A DNA stretch of 56,016 nucleotides from an uncultured Faecalibacterium sp. (GTDB lineage Bacteria > Bacillota > Clostridia > Oscillospirales > Ruminococcaceae), in NCBI GenBank assembly GCA_900772565.1, contig CAAHET010000094.1:1-56016 (forward strand), written 5' to 3'. Shown here one piece after another: positions 31,106 through 38,235 of the stretch. The translations under genes and the position numbers were made by a program. The notes below the pieces were generated by a model. That model saw nothing but the letters and a program-made list of their open reading frames with translations, did not search any database and was not told the origin of the DNA. Each line of letters starts with the position of its first letter. Position 1 is the first letter of the stretch.

Positions 31106-32752
31106 ATGCCACGCAAAAAATCCGCAACCGGCGCTCCTGTGTGTCTGGTGGCCTATTACCGTTATTCCGGTGGCAGCCGCCAGAACGAGCAAAGCATTGA
31201 GGGGCAGCGCCACGACTGCGAGGCCTACGCCCGCAGCCACGGCCTCACCATCACAAAGGAATACATCGACCGGCACATCTCCGGCAAAACAGACGATCGT
31301 CCCGCCTTCCAGCAGATGATCTCTGACAGTGACCACCATGCCTTTGATGCCGTCATCTGCTGGAAGACCGACCGCCTTGCCCGCAACCGCTACGACAGTG
31401 CCATCTACAAAAACCGCCTGCGCAAAAACGGTGTCAAGATCCTGTATGCAGCGGAGACCGTTGTGGACGGTCCCGAGGGGATCATTCTGGAAGGCCTGAT
31501 GGAATCCCTGGCCGAGTATTACAGCGCCGAGCTCTCCCAGAAGCTGCGCCGTGGCCAGCGCGAAAGCGCCATGAAGTGCATTGCCCTGGGCGGTAACCGC
31601 AGCTTCGGCTACGATATCGGGCCGGACAAGCACTACTGCATCAACCCGCAGCAGGCCCCCGCCGTGCGCTACATCTTCGAGCAGTACGCCGCCGGGTTCA
31701 CCGCCGCCGATATCGTTGCCCACCTCAACGCCAACGGGATCCGCACCTCTCGCGGCAACGCCTTCAATAAAAATTCCATCCTGCGCATCATCACCAACGA
31801 GATGTATCTGGGTGTTTATAAGTACGCCGATATCCGCATCGAGGGAGGTGTCCCCGCCATGATCGACCGCGATCTGTTTGACCGCTGCCAGCGTCAACTT
31901 GCCTTCAACCGTGCCCACAGCGGCGGCACCGGCCCCCGCGCCGACTATATCCTCTCCGGCAAGCTTTTCTGCGCCGCCTGCAGCCGTCCCATGAAAGGGG
32001 TCAGCGGCACCAGCCACAGCGGCGAAAAGTACTGCTATTATGCCTGTCCCGGCCATACCGAGAAAAAGGGCTGCACCAAAAGCAACGTAGAAAAATCTGC
32101 CCTTGAAAGTGCCATCGTCCGCGCCACCGCGCAGTACATCCTTGCCCCGGACAAGCTGCAGCAGATCCTTGATCAAGTGCTTGACTTGCAGGCGCATCAG
32201 ACCGTCCCAAAGCCAGACCCCGAAAAGCAGGCGCTGAAAGCCGAGCTTTCCGAGGTTCTCCATAAGCAAACCAACCTTCTCACCGCGCTGGAAAACGGCA
32301 GCAGCGCCCGCCTCGTCCAGCGCCTGCAGGAACTTGAGCAGCAGGAATCCACCATCCGTGTCCGTCTCGCCGCCATCCCAGATCCCCCTGTTCCGCCCCG
32401 CTTCACCCGCGACGAGCTGGAATTCATGCTCAGCCAGTTCCAGCGCGATGAATCCGAGCAGACCCTGGCCTACCAGCGCCGCCTTCTGGACACCTTCGTG
32501 TCTTCTGTCACCCTCTCCGACGATCAGGCCGTTGTCTGCTTCAACCTCACCGCCCCCGGCACTCACTCACCCGAGCGCCTCACCGTTCCCTTCTCCACAA
32601 ACAAAAATCCCGCAGAACCCAGCGATTTAACGCCAGATTCTGCGGGTTCTACCGCGTTGCGGTTGGTGGAGGCGATGGGAGTCGAACAATGCCATTTTAT
32701 ACCATTTAAAAAGCAGCTGTTCAATTTTTCTAGGATTCATGCGGATTTTTAA
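31106..32752 (+). CDS. Large serine recombinase (integrase of prophage 1), 548 aa
   Basis: The start MPRKKSATGAPVCLVAYYRY follows AAAGGAG at a 9-base distance. The N-terminal resolvase domain has the nucleophile region YYRYSGGSRQNEQSIEGQ with S21 as the likely catalytic serine, and the TDRLARNR motif. The recombinase domain follows (about 165-280), then a zinc ribbon (CAAC near 289-292 and paired Cys near 314-322) and a coiled coil (about 370-420). The expected end of the family is near residue 510. The last 40 residues read across the old ssrA terminator, the 24-bp att core and prophage 2 DNA, so the present C-terminus was altered by the second integration. Confidence 0.85.
   Translation: MPRKKSATGAPVCLVAYYRYSGGSRQNEQSIEGQRHDCEAYARSHGLTITKEYIDRHISGKTDDRPAFQQMISDSDHHAFDAVICWKTDRLARNRYDSAIYKNRLRKNGVKILYAAETVVDGPEGIILEGLMESLAEYYSAELSQKLRRGQRESAMKCIALGGNRSFGYDIGPDKHYCINPQQAPAVRYIFEQYAAGFTAADIVAHLNANGIRTSRGNAFNKNSILRIITNEMYLGVYKYADIRIEGGVPAMIDRDLFDRCQRQLAFNRAHSGGTGPRADYILSGKLFCAACSRPMKGVSGTSHSGEKYCYYACPGHTEKKGCTKSNVEKSALESAIVRATAQYILAPDKLQQILDQVLDLQAHQTVPKPDPEKQALKAELSEVLHKQTNLLTALENGSSARLVQRLQELEQQESTIRVRLAAIPDPPVPPRFTRDELEFMLSQFQRDESEQTLAYQRRLLDTFVSSVTLSDDQAVVCFNLTAPGTHSPERLTVPFSTNKNPAEPSDLTPDSAGSTALRLVEAMGVEQCHFIPFKKQLFNFSRIHADF
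32597..32646 (-). terminator. ssrA: Displaced original terminator of ssrA
   Basis: On the minus strand, CCCGCAGAA (32646-32638) pairs with TTCTGCGGG (32617-32609), followed by ATTTTTGTTTGT. It lies 17 bases beyond the left copy of the tmRNA 3' end. Before prophage 2 integrated it would have been the tmRNA terminator. Confidence 0.7.
32664..32687. repeat. attL of prophage 2
   Basis: This 24-bp sequence begins TGGTGGAGGCGATGGGAGTC and is identical to the complement of the last 24 bases of tmRNA including CCA. Flanks differ on both sides from the right copy. It is 120 bases from the integrase stop. Confidence 0.9.
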
Positions 32753-32806
32753 AGACGGCATTCCATGCTGATAACATCATTTCTGTGCACTGGGTTTAAA
32801 AGTGGG

Positions 32807-33892
32807 TTACAAAACGGGTTTGCTGCACAGGACTTTTTGCAGCTTATTTTCGAGCGCCATCGCGGTCTGTTCTTCCTCACCCTGCAGCAGGTGCGCATAT
32901 ACGCCGTAGGTATCCATCTGGCGGGAGTGCCCCACCAGCGGCTTTACGGCTCCTTCCGGGAGCGTTTTTGCCAGTGACACAAAGGTGTGCCGCAGATTAT
33001 ACGGCGGGATGTAGTCGATATCGTTCGCCTCGCAGTAGCGTTTCCAGCAATGCCGGTAGGTACTTTCCGACTGGATATCAAACACGCTGTCCTCTGCCCC
33101 TGTCAGTAGCCGCTGGTCGGCAAGGATGGCTGCTGCTGTTCCGGTCAGGGTAAACGCCCTCAGCGCATTCTCATTTTTGCCCCGGGTCTCCTCGCCGTGG
33201 ACGTTGATCGCCCGGCGGATGCACACCTGATCGCCGTGCACATCTGCCCAGCGTAGGCCGATTAGTTCTCCCGGGCGCAGACCGGTGACCGCGCTGAACC
33301 GATAGGCGTTGATGTACGGGTCCTGCACACGCTTCCCGCGCCAGAGGGTGGTGTCGATGGTGAACAATGCCCGCAGGGATTCCGGCTGCAGGATCTTCTT
33401 TTCCTTGCTGCGGGCGGCTTTGGGCACATGAAGCGATTCCGGGAACAAGGTGGACAGCCTGCTCAGGCGCAGCCATTTGCAGAAGTTCCGCAGATCGCAG
33501 CACAGGCTAGTAAGGGTCTTTTTGCTCAGACCACCGGCATACGCCCGGTTTACGATGACCTGCAGCTGCTGCTCTGTCAGGGCTTCCACCCTCTTTTTGC
33601 CGATCAGCGGCAGCACCCACTTCTTCCACCGGCTCTCAATGGGCAGCCAATTGGAGCTGCTGGTGGTCTCCTTTATCCCGGCGATCCACTCGATATACGC
33701 CTTCTCCACAAAGATCCGCGTGTTGGTGATGCCCTCGTCCAGCCACGCATCCGCTTTGGCGTTGGCTTCCCGCTGGCCGGTGCGGCCGGGCTTAGAGCTG
33801 GTAAACGTTTTGCGCACGCCGTCCTTCTGTACTTTGATCTGCCAGCGCTGCTGGTTTGGCAGCCATGCTGCAGTGTTAGTCCGTAGACCCAT
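32807..33892 (-). CDS. int: Tyrosine integrase, 361 aa
   Basis: The N-terminal arm-binding domain (NQQRWQIKVQKDGVRKTF) and a SAM-like core-binding domain precede the catalytic domain. Catalytic residues visible are R206 in TGLRPGEL, R301 in YNLRHTF, H322 in VGHSRQ and a tyrosine at 332 (YGVYAH; Y329 is the alternative). The usual first His of the HxxR box is Tyr298 here, a substitution known among phage integrases. It recombines the phage att with the ssrA 3' end. The start follows AAAGGAGGTGTAACC. It is the first gene inside attL. Confidence 0.92.
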   Translation of the reverse strand: MGLRTNTAAWLPNQQRWQIKVQKDGVRKTFTSSKPGRTGQREANAKADAWLDEGITNTRIFVEKAYIEWIAGIKETTSSSNWLPIESRWKKWVLPLIGKKRVEALTEQQLQVIVNRAYAGGLSKKTLTSLCCDLRNFCKWLRLSRLSTLFPESLHVPKAARSKEKKILQPESLRALFTIDTTLWRGKRVQDPYINAYRFSAVTGLRPGELIGLRWADVHGDQVCIRRAINVHGEETRGKNENALRAFTLTGTAAAILADQRLLTGAEDSVFDIQSESTYRHCWKRYCEANDIDYIPPYNLRHTFVSLAKTLPEGAVKPLVGHSRQMDTYGVYAHLLQGEEEQTAMALENKLQKVLCSKPVL

Positions 33893-33914
33893 GGTTACAC
33901 CTCCTTTGTACGCT

Positions 33915-33943
33915 TTGACAGGCGCGCCCGGAGGTGGTACAAT
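33915..33943 (+). promoter_or_regulatory. Strong promoter of the candidate small RNA
   Basis: TTGACA, a 17-base spacer and TACAAT point away from the integrase gene. No protein gene follows before a terminator 50 bases on. Confidence 0.75.
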
Positions 33944-33949
33944 TCAAGT

Positions 33950-34034
33950 GTTCACGTTGGATCATACCTCAAAAGGGCGAGCCGCTCACCTTAACTCCCT
34001 CGGCGTTGGCGCGCTGGGGGAGGTTTTTATTTTA
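33950..34034 (+). ncRNA. Candidate small RNA between integrase and rhuM genes
   Basis: A near-consensus promoter is followed about 85 bases later by a terminator (CTCCC and GGGAG flanking CGGCG..CGC, then TTTTTATTTT at about 33993-34030). No start codon with a ribosome binding site lies inside. The 3' end overlaps the antisense end of the small gene at 34032. The function is unknown; it may control integrase or the rhuM transcript. Confidence 0.55.
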
Positions 34035-34217
34035 TCCCACCGGTCTGCCAAGTGTCCCATCCGGCATGACGTAGTGTCCGTCCCGGATCTCGCTGAACCT
34101 GCCACCGTAATATCAGCCATGAGATTCTACAAACTCTATAAATAAATCTACGATCTCGTCATAATCAGCATCTTCCGGCACGGTCAGGCAGTCTTGGATC
34201 TCAATTTCGTGTTCCAT
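34032..34217 (-). pseudogene. Small gene with in-frame TGA at codon 35
   Basis: A frame starting MEHEIEIQDCLTVPEDAD is coupled to the rhuM-like gene by a TGATG overlap. It reads ...FIEFVESHG, then TGA, then YYGGRFSEIRDGHYVMPDG to a TAA at 34032. The part after the TGA keeps clear protein character, and a Trp (TGG) at the stop position would give GWYYGG, a common pattern in small Firmicutes proteins. The simplest reading is a nonsense mutation; the shorter 34-residue product may still be made. Confidence 0.55.
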
Positions 34218-35227
34218 CAGTTTTTCTCCTCCATCTGGCGAATCGTCCGGTCAAAGTCCGACACGATCTTTTGCGTGGGGTTGAACAGGTCATACTCCGC
34301 TTCTGCTTTTGCCTTCGCCTGCCGGGAACTGATCCTGCCTTTGTCCGGCAGAATATCGTACCGCCGGAAGGACAAAAACTCGTTGATGCTGGCAGCAAAC
34401 TGTTCCATAGTGAAGGTGTTCTCCCGCTCGATCAGATCCTCGATATAGTCAAAATAGCCGGAAACGGTGCGCTCCAGCTGCCGGATCTGCTTCTCGGACA
34501 GGTAATTTTTTGCAATAGACACATCCGATTTGAGTACGCGCCCCTCTGGTGCGTGTTTCCATGTGGTAAGTCCCATGTGCTCCTTGGTGTGGTCGGCCTT
34601 ACTGTACACAATCTCTGCCGCCGTCTGGCCGGTGATCGCATAGTGGAACTTGTTCTGCACCATGGCGTAGAAGTCCTTGGTCACCGGTGCATTGCGGTCA
34701 TAGTCGATGCTGCACTCTGCAAAGATATCCGTCACCTGCTGCCAGATCCGGCGCTCACTGGCGCGGATGGAGCGGACGCGCTCCAGCAACTCGCGGAAAT
34801 AATCCTTACCGAAAGCGTCCTTGCCCTGCTTCAAGCGCTCGTCATCCAGCACAAAGCCCTTGGTCATATACTCTTTGAGGATGCCGGTAGCCCAGATACG
34901 GAACTGTGTAGCCCGGCGGGAGTTGACACGGTAGCCGACGGAAATGATCGCATCGAGGTTGTAGAAGTTCGTTTCTCTGGTCTGCGTCTTATCGTCCAGA
35001 GCACCGTGATGTGTGGTTGTTTCCATTTTGGAAACAACCACTTTTTCGTCCAGTTCGCCTTCTTCAAAAATATTTTTAAGATGTTTACTGATAGCAGGTT
35101 TCTGTACGCCGAACAATTCGGCCATCCCCTGCTGTGTCAGCCAGATGCTTTCGTCCTTCACAACGGCATTGACCGAAACATCTTCCTCCGCAGAGCGGTA
35201 TATCAAAAACTGAAAGCTGTTTTCCAT
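34217..35227 (-). CDS. RhuM family protein, 336 aa
   Basis: The sequence follows the RhuM (virulence RhuM) family throughout: IYRSAEEDVSVNAVVKDESI at the N-terminus, a helix-turn-helix-like AELFGVQKPAISKHLKNIF, and the later RETNFYNLDAIISVGYRVNS and FRIWATGILKEYM. Length matches the family. The biochemical role of RhuM proteins is not established; they are frequent in prophages and islands and the DNA-binding part suggests regulation or toxin-like action. It is encoded with a small (interrupted) gene downstream and the repressor upstream. Confidence 0.85.
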   Translation of the reverse strand: MENSFQFLIYRSAEEDVSVNAVVKDESIWLTQQGMAELFGVQKPAISKHLKNIFEEGELDEKVVVSKMETTTHHGALDDKTQTRETNFYNLDAIISVGYRVNSRRATQFRIWATGILKEYMTKGFVLDDERLKQGKDAFGKDYFRELLERVRSIRASERRIWQQVTDIFAECSIDYDRNAPVTKDFYAMVQNKFHYAITGQTAAEIVYSKADHTKEHMGLTTWKHAPEGRVLKSDVSIAKNYLSEKQIRQLERTVSGYFDYIEDLIERENTFTMEQFAASINEFLSFRRYDILPDKGRISSRQAKAKAEAEYDLFNPTQKIVSDFDRTIRQMEEKN

Positions 35228-35238
35228 CTTTTATCCTT

Positions 35239-35874
35239 TCACACCAACCCCCGGCAATACCCTACCGCAAGCCCTTCAATAGCCATCTCCTCCAGCTCCT
35301 GCCCTGCAAACACCATGGGCGGGCAGGCGGCGGGGTTATCTGCGATCAGGCTTACCACATCGCCCTGGCGGTAAAAGTGCTTGAGGGTGGCTTCCTCGCC
35401 GATGCGCACCGCCGCGATCTGCCCCTGCTCCACCTCCGGCTGGCTGCGGATGCACACCACATCGCCGTCGCATATGGTGGGCGCCATGCTGTCGCCGTGG
35501 CATTCCAGCGCAAAGTCCGCGTGCCATGCCGCCGGGATGCCAATATAGCTTTTAACGTTCTGCTCCGCCGTAATGGGTGTGCCGCAGGCAATGGTGCCAA
35601 TCAGCGGCACCTGCACCATCTCCGGCAGCGGGCGGAACCCCGGCGGGATGGGCTTTTGGGGTGCGGGCTGCGATGGCTGGACATCATCTACAATGGCACT
35701 TTTGGGAATACCAAAGTAATTTGCCATTTTCTCGACTGCTCCCATTCGCGGAACCTTAACACCGAGTTCCCAAGTGGACACCGCTTTGTCGCTGACACCC
35801 GCAATTTTGCCAAGTTCAGCTTGTGATAAGCTGTGTTCCAGTCGGATTCTTTTAATATTTTCAGCGATGCTCAA
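35239..35874 (-). CDS. CI-like repressor with S24 peptidase, 211 aa
   Basis: A TTG at 35874 fits best as start: AAGGAG lies 8 bases upstream, whereas the GTG at 35883 overlaps it. The N-terminal XRE domain has IKRIRLEHSLSQAELGKIAG. The C-terminal LexA/S24 domain shows the cleavage region TIACGTP (near 96-98), the nucleophile S129 in GDSMAP and K165 in ATLKHFY. It should self-cleave upon RecA activation, so prophage 2 immunity is DNA-damage inducible. It binds the AAAGTAGA operators in the divergent intergenic region. Confidence 0.88.
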   Translation of the reverse strand: MSIAENIKRIRLEHSLSQAELGKIAGVSDKAVSTWELGVKVPRMGAVEKMANYFGIPKSAIVDDVQPSQPAPQKPIPPGFRPLPEMVQVPLIGTIACGTPITAEQNVKSYIGIPAAWHADFALECHGDSMAPTICDGDVVCIRSQPEVEQGQIAAVRIGEEATLKHFYRQGDVVSLIADNPAACPPMVFAGQELEEMAIEGLAVGYCRGLV

Positions 35875-35896
35875 TTGAATCACTCCTTATATGTAG

Positions 35897-35925
35897 AGAT
35901 TACACCAAAAGTAGAACATTGTCAA
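35897..35925 (-). promoter_or_regulatory. Repressor promoter of prophage 2
   Basis: On the minus strand TTGACA, a 17-base spacer and TAATCT precede the repressor gene. An operator box (AAAAGTAGAA, 35907-35916) lies inside the spacer, allowing autoregulation. Confidence 0.75.
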
Positions 35926-35940
35926 CATCTTTCCGATTTT

Positions 35941-35952
35941 TTCTACTTTAAG
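35941..35952. promoter_or_regulatory. CI/Cro operator box of prophage 2 (central)
   Basis: TTCTACTTTAAG is the inverted form of the AAAGTAGA box and lies midway between the two divergent promoters. Related boxes are at 35907-35916, 35969-35978 and 36210-36224; full symmetry is CTACTT(T/A)AAGTAG. Confidence 0.65.
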
Positions 35953-35955
35953 TTC

Positions 35956-35984
35956 TTGGCATTCCACTAAAAGTAGAGTATAGT
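35956..35984 (+). promoter_or_regulatory. Lytic (cro) promoter of prophage 2
   Basis: TTGGCA, a 17-base spacer and TATAGT drive the cro gene. The operator box AAAAGTAGAG (35969-35978) occupies the spacer. Confidence 0.75.
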
Positions 35985-36017
35985 AGTCTCAGAGCCAAAC
36001 GAAAGGAGGTTGAAAGT

Positions 36018-36218
36018 TTGGGATTCACAGTCAAGCAAGCCCGTCAGTACGCTGGATTCACGCAGCGTGAAATGGCGGAAAAACTCGGCATTTCGCGGGA
36101 TACATACAGAAAAATCGAGCAGTCCCCCGAAGATGCCACAGTCGCCACTGCGAAAAGAATTAGTGAGGTCGTCGGCATTCCCATCGACCAAATTTTTTTC
36201 GCCGCGTCATCTACTTAA
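36018..36218 (+). CDS. Cro-like regulator, 66 aa
   Basis: A TTG start at 36018 follows AAAGGAGG with an 8-base gap. The protein is a single XRE helix-turn-helix domain (VKQARQYAGFTQREMAEKLG, then ISRDTYRKIEQ). It is the first gene of the rightward operon, opposite the CI-like repressor, and is expected to repress the repressor promoter during lytic growth. A symmetrical operator box overlaps the end of the gene (36210-36224). Confidence 0.8.
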   Translation: MGFTVKQARQYAGFTQREMAEKLGISRDTYRKIEQSPEDATVATAKRISEVVGIPIDQIFFAASST

Positions 36219-36224
36219 AGTAGA
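36210..36224. promoter_or_regulatory. Fourth operator box, at the end of cro
   Basis: TCTACTTAAAGTAGA is nearly perfectly symmetrical and is the best match to the consensus of the divergent region, but lies 240 bases downstream, between cro and the next gene. It could support DNA looping or block read-through. Confidence 0.6.
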
Positions 36225-36247
36225 GTGTTTCAAAGGAGGTCAACCAC

Positions 36248-36592
36248 ATGGAGAGAAACGAGAACCCCAACATTAAAATTGCTCTTGAACTGCTGGAACA
36301 GCTCAAGAGCAAGCATGTCACTTTTGCCGATGCAAAAGAGATCGTTCGCCACCTCGGCGGCATGGTAAAGCAGGAAATGGAAGAACAGCAGCTTAACAAC
36401 ACGAATATCAGCAAAAAGCCCAGCGATACGGATGGCAGAGAAAAGCTTTGGCGCGAAATCACTGCAATCAATCAATTGATGCGTCTAAAGGAAGACGAAT
36501 TTGCAACCAGCATCAAGGAGAAGTTCCTGATTTCGCTTCTCCTGTCCGATGCTTCGCTGGCGATCAGCATTTTAGCCCTTTTAATGCTGTAA
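36248..36592 (+). CDS. Early protein with C-terminal membrane helix, 114 aa
   Basis: The start MERNENPNIKIALELLEQLK follows AAAGGAGG. The N-terminal 60 residues are helical and charged; the last 22 (FLISLLLSDASLAISILALL) form a membrane anchor. The gene lies directly behind cro. It overlaps by 29 bases the opposite-strand gene at 36564, which also ends in a membrane helix. The role is unknown. Confidence 0.55.
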   Translation: MERNENPNIKIALELLEQLKSKHVTFADAKEIVRHLGGMVKQEMEEQQLNNTNISKKPSDTDGREKLWREITAINQLMRLKEDEFATSIKEKFLISLLLSDASLAISILALLML

Positions 36593-36908
36593 GAGCAGAG
36601 ATCAGCAAGCTTATCACGGATATAATAAACGCCCATTTTGCGCGTTTTTCCGTTTTGACTGAGTGCTTCTGTTCTTCCAGAGCCACCCGCCCACCGGCAT
36701 TGATCTGGTACAAATATTCCGGTTCTTCGTAGGGATAGCTGAACATTTCCTCATCTTCATACCGAAAAACCATTTCACGGTTGTGCAGCCAGTCCATAGT
36801 TTCAAAGTTTACTGTCATTCCTCGCTGACACATCTGATAAATAGAGAATTGTTCATCCGGGTGCTCATTCAGAAATTCAAGCACCTTCAGCGTTTTTACA
36901 TCAAGCAT
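36564..36908 (-). CDS. YjcQ-like winged-helix protein with membrane anchor, 114 aa
   Basis: The start MLDVKTLKVLEFLNEHPDEQ at 36908 follows GGAAGGAAG. The first 70 residues look like a winged helix (QFSIYQMCQRGMTVNFETMD, then the YLYQINAGGRVALEE wing), similar to YjcQ-type phage proteins. The C-terminus is a membrane helix (AFIISVISLLISALTAL). It is transcribed against the lytic operon, perhaps from a TATACT promoter near 36937, so it may be expressed in the lysogen. The function is unknown. Confidence 0.55.
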   Translation of the reverse strand: MLDVKTLKVLEFLNEHPDEQFSIYQMCQRGMTVNFETMDWLHNREMVFRYEDEEMFSYPYEEPEYLYQINAGGRVALEEQKHSVKTEKRAKWAFIISVISLLISALTALKGLKC

Positions 36909-36987
36909 CTTTACACTTCCTTCCTTGCTCCAGTATAGCACGGAAAGGGAGCCACCCACAAGGAGGTCAACCACATAGACAACAACA

Positions 36988-37025
36988 AAAAGCCCAGCGA
37001 ACCGCTGGAACCGGAACGCTGGGCG
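36988..37025 (-). terminator. Intrinsic terminator (minus strand)
   Basis: GCCCAGCG (37025-37018) pairs with CGCTGGGC (37000-36993), followed by TTTTTGTTGTTG on the minus strand. It directly follows the stop of the remnant frame at 37031. Confidence 0.75.
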
Positions 37026-37030
37026 ATCAT

Positions 37031-37212
37031 CAGATGTTAAAGCATACAGTGGAAAACGCTTTTCCAAGCGGCGTCAATTTAACCAGTCCTTTTTGAAAAT
37101 TGACTTTATCAGCAATATCTATCTCTGGATCATTAAGGTCAAAAGATTCTCTCGCATGAGCAACCACTTCTTCTGCTTCTTTTCTTTTGGAGGTTCCATG
37201 GACAAAGTCATT
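37031..37212 (-). pseudogene. Remnant small gene ahead of a terminator
   Basis: An open frame with clear protein character (AEEVVAHARESFDLNDPEID, then VNFQKGLVKLTPLGKAF) ends six bases before a strong terminator, but has no usable ATG. A neighbouring frame offers ATGGAACCTCCA, so a single-base slip in the AAAAGAAAAG run would join start and body. A promoter-like TTGACT-17-TATCTT lies at 37250-37222. The 425-base gap between 36909 and 37333 holds nothing else firm. Confidence 0.4.
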
Positions 37213-37333
37213 CTAGTTTTTAAGATACTCGTCGCAGAGCAAAAAGTCAAATTCTATGCGACAATTTGCTCTATTTGCGAAAAAATCGAACGTTATCTTG
37301 AAATCAATCGAAAATAAGGAGGTGCCTACCACC

Positions 37334-37975
37334 ATGAACGACATTGTTTTATCCACCCAGAACGGCGAGCCGGTGGCATCCAGCCGGGAGATCGCCAAGC
37401 GCTTCGGCAAGGAGCACAAGGACGTGCTCAAGGCCATCAACAATCTCATGGCGCAAAATTGCGCTGTGACCCAGATGTTTTACAAGAGCGAGTACACCGC
37501 CGGAACCGGCAAGAAGTACCCCATGTACCTGATGAACCGGGACGGCTTTTCGCTGCTGGCGATGGGCTTTACCGGCAAGGAGGCGGTGCAGTGGAAGCTG
37601 AAGTACATCGAGGCTTTCAACGCCATGGAGCAGCAGCTTGCCGAGCAGCACAAATGCCGGCAGACCTTGCAGGACGCCCGCATCCGGGCGGCGCTGCAAA
37701 GCGTGAGCGAGGCGCAGCAGAACCTTGCCCTTGCCCGCGAGAACCACGACAACTTTGTGGAGCTGCGCAACGCCACCAAGAACCTTTTGGCCGACGTCCG
37801 CGCCCGGCACGCCAAGAACTGCGACAACGAGCGCCGCTCCGCTCAGATCGAGCGCGACTGGCAGGCAAAGCTGGATGCCCGGCTCACCCATTTGCAGATC
37901 ATTGCCTTTGGCCTGCCCGGCTTTGACGAGGTGATGCAGACCGCGCTGGAAAGCGCCGCAACCGAAAAGAAATAA
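37334..37975 (+). CDS. Rha family phage regulatory protein, 213 aa
   Basis: The N-terminal 95 residues match the Rha (phage regulatory protein) domain: SREIAKRFGKEHKDVLKAIN and the later YLMNRDGFSLLAMGFTGKEA with KYIEAFNAME. The C-terminal half is a long helix with coiled-coil character and a final globular end. Rha proteins are linked to control of lytic growth in several phages; the mechanism is unclear. It begins the main rightward early operon behind AAGGAGG. Confidence 0.85.
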   Translation: MNDIVLSTQNGEPVASSREIAKRFGKEHKDVLKAINNLMAQNCAVTQMFYKSEYTAGTGKKYPMYLMNRDGFSLLAMGFTGKEAVQWKLKYIEAFNAMEQQLAEQHKCRQTLQDARIRAALQSVSEAQQNLALARENHDNFVELRNATKNLLADVRARHAKNCDNERRSAQIERDWQAKLDARLTHLQIIAFGLPGFDEVMQTALESAATEKK

Positions 37976-37989
37976 AGGAGGTTTACAGT

Positions 37990-38235
37990 ATGGCACGCAG
38001 ACCGTTTTTAAAGCTTCGCCGCCTAATCGAGGACGAGGGCTACGACCTGAAGGACGTTTATGAGATGACGGGTATCACCCGCAGCACCATGTACAACCGC
38101 ATCGGCACACCGGAAACGGATGCAAGCTGGTGCTGGAGTGAGATCGTAGTTATCTGCAAGGTGCTCAACATCCCGCAAGAGAAGATCGGGGAGTACTTTT
38201 TCCCCACCGTTGAAAAAGGAGGTAAGTCCGCATGA
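37990..38235 (+). CDS. Helix-turn-helix regulator, 81 aa
   Basis: The protein (MARRPFLKLRRLIEDEGYDL...) has a Cro/C1-type helix-turn-helix (LKDVYEMTGITRSTMYNRIG) followed by EIVVICKVLNIPQEKIGEYF. It follows rha after 14 bases with AAAGGAGG. It overlaps the next gene by four bases. It probably acts as an auxiliary early regulator, like the short Cro-like proteins of many Firmicutes phages. Confidence 0.7.
   Translation: MARRPFLKLRRLIEDEGYDLKDVYEMTGITRSTMYNRIGTPETDASWCWSEIVVICKVLNIPQEKIGEYFFPTVEKGGKSA

Larger units (their letters stand above)
1..32663. mobile_element. Prophage 1, short-tailed type, left end outside window
   Basis: This is a contiguous phage genome: early genes, replication initiator, terminase, portal, protease-scaffold, N4-gp56-type capsid, tail tip, giant polyvalent protein and tail fibre run on the minus strand. 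The repressor, a membrane protein and a serine recombinase run on the plus strand. No tape measure, tube or sheath gene lies between capsid and fibre, which suggests a short-tailed (podovirus-like) virion. Lysis genes are not seen and may lie beyond position 1. The right boundary is near the serine recombinase stop and the old ssrA terminator, but the exact att site cannot be fixed from one end. Confidence 0.85.

Noticed and set aside
30901..32566. Minus-strand frames opposite the serine recombinase
   Set aside because: The plus-strand frame has the full recombinase domain order, so the opposite frames are shadows. Only the short antisense RNA candidate was kept.
34032..34217. Genome-wide use of TGA as tryptophan by prophage 2
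   Set aside because: All other genes end at TGA normally, for example the CDS ending at 44239 and the holin ending at 55414, so the single internal TGA is more likely a mutation.
34271..35374. A plus-strand 367-codon frame opposite the rhuM-like gene
   Set aside because: The minus strand has an unbroken RhuM family match with a ribosome binding site; the plus frame has no recognisable protein features.
37093..37317. A 74-codon plus-strand frame upstream of the Rha gene
   Set aside because: It is opposite a remnant with better protein character and its own terminator; its internal ATG at 37198 has a ribosome binding site too close for a confident call.
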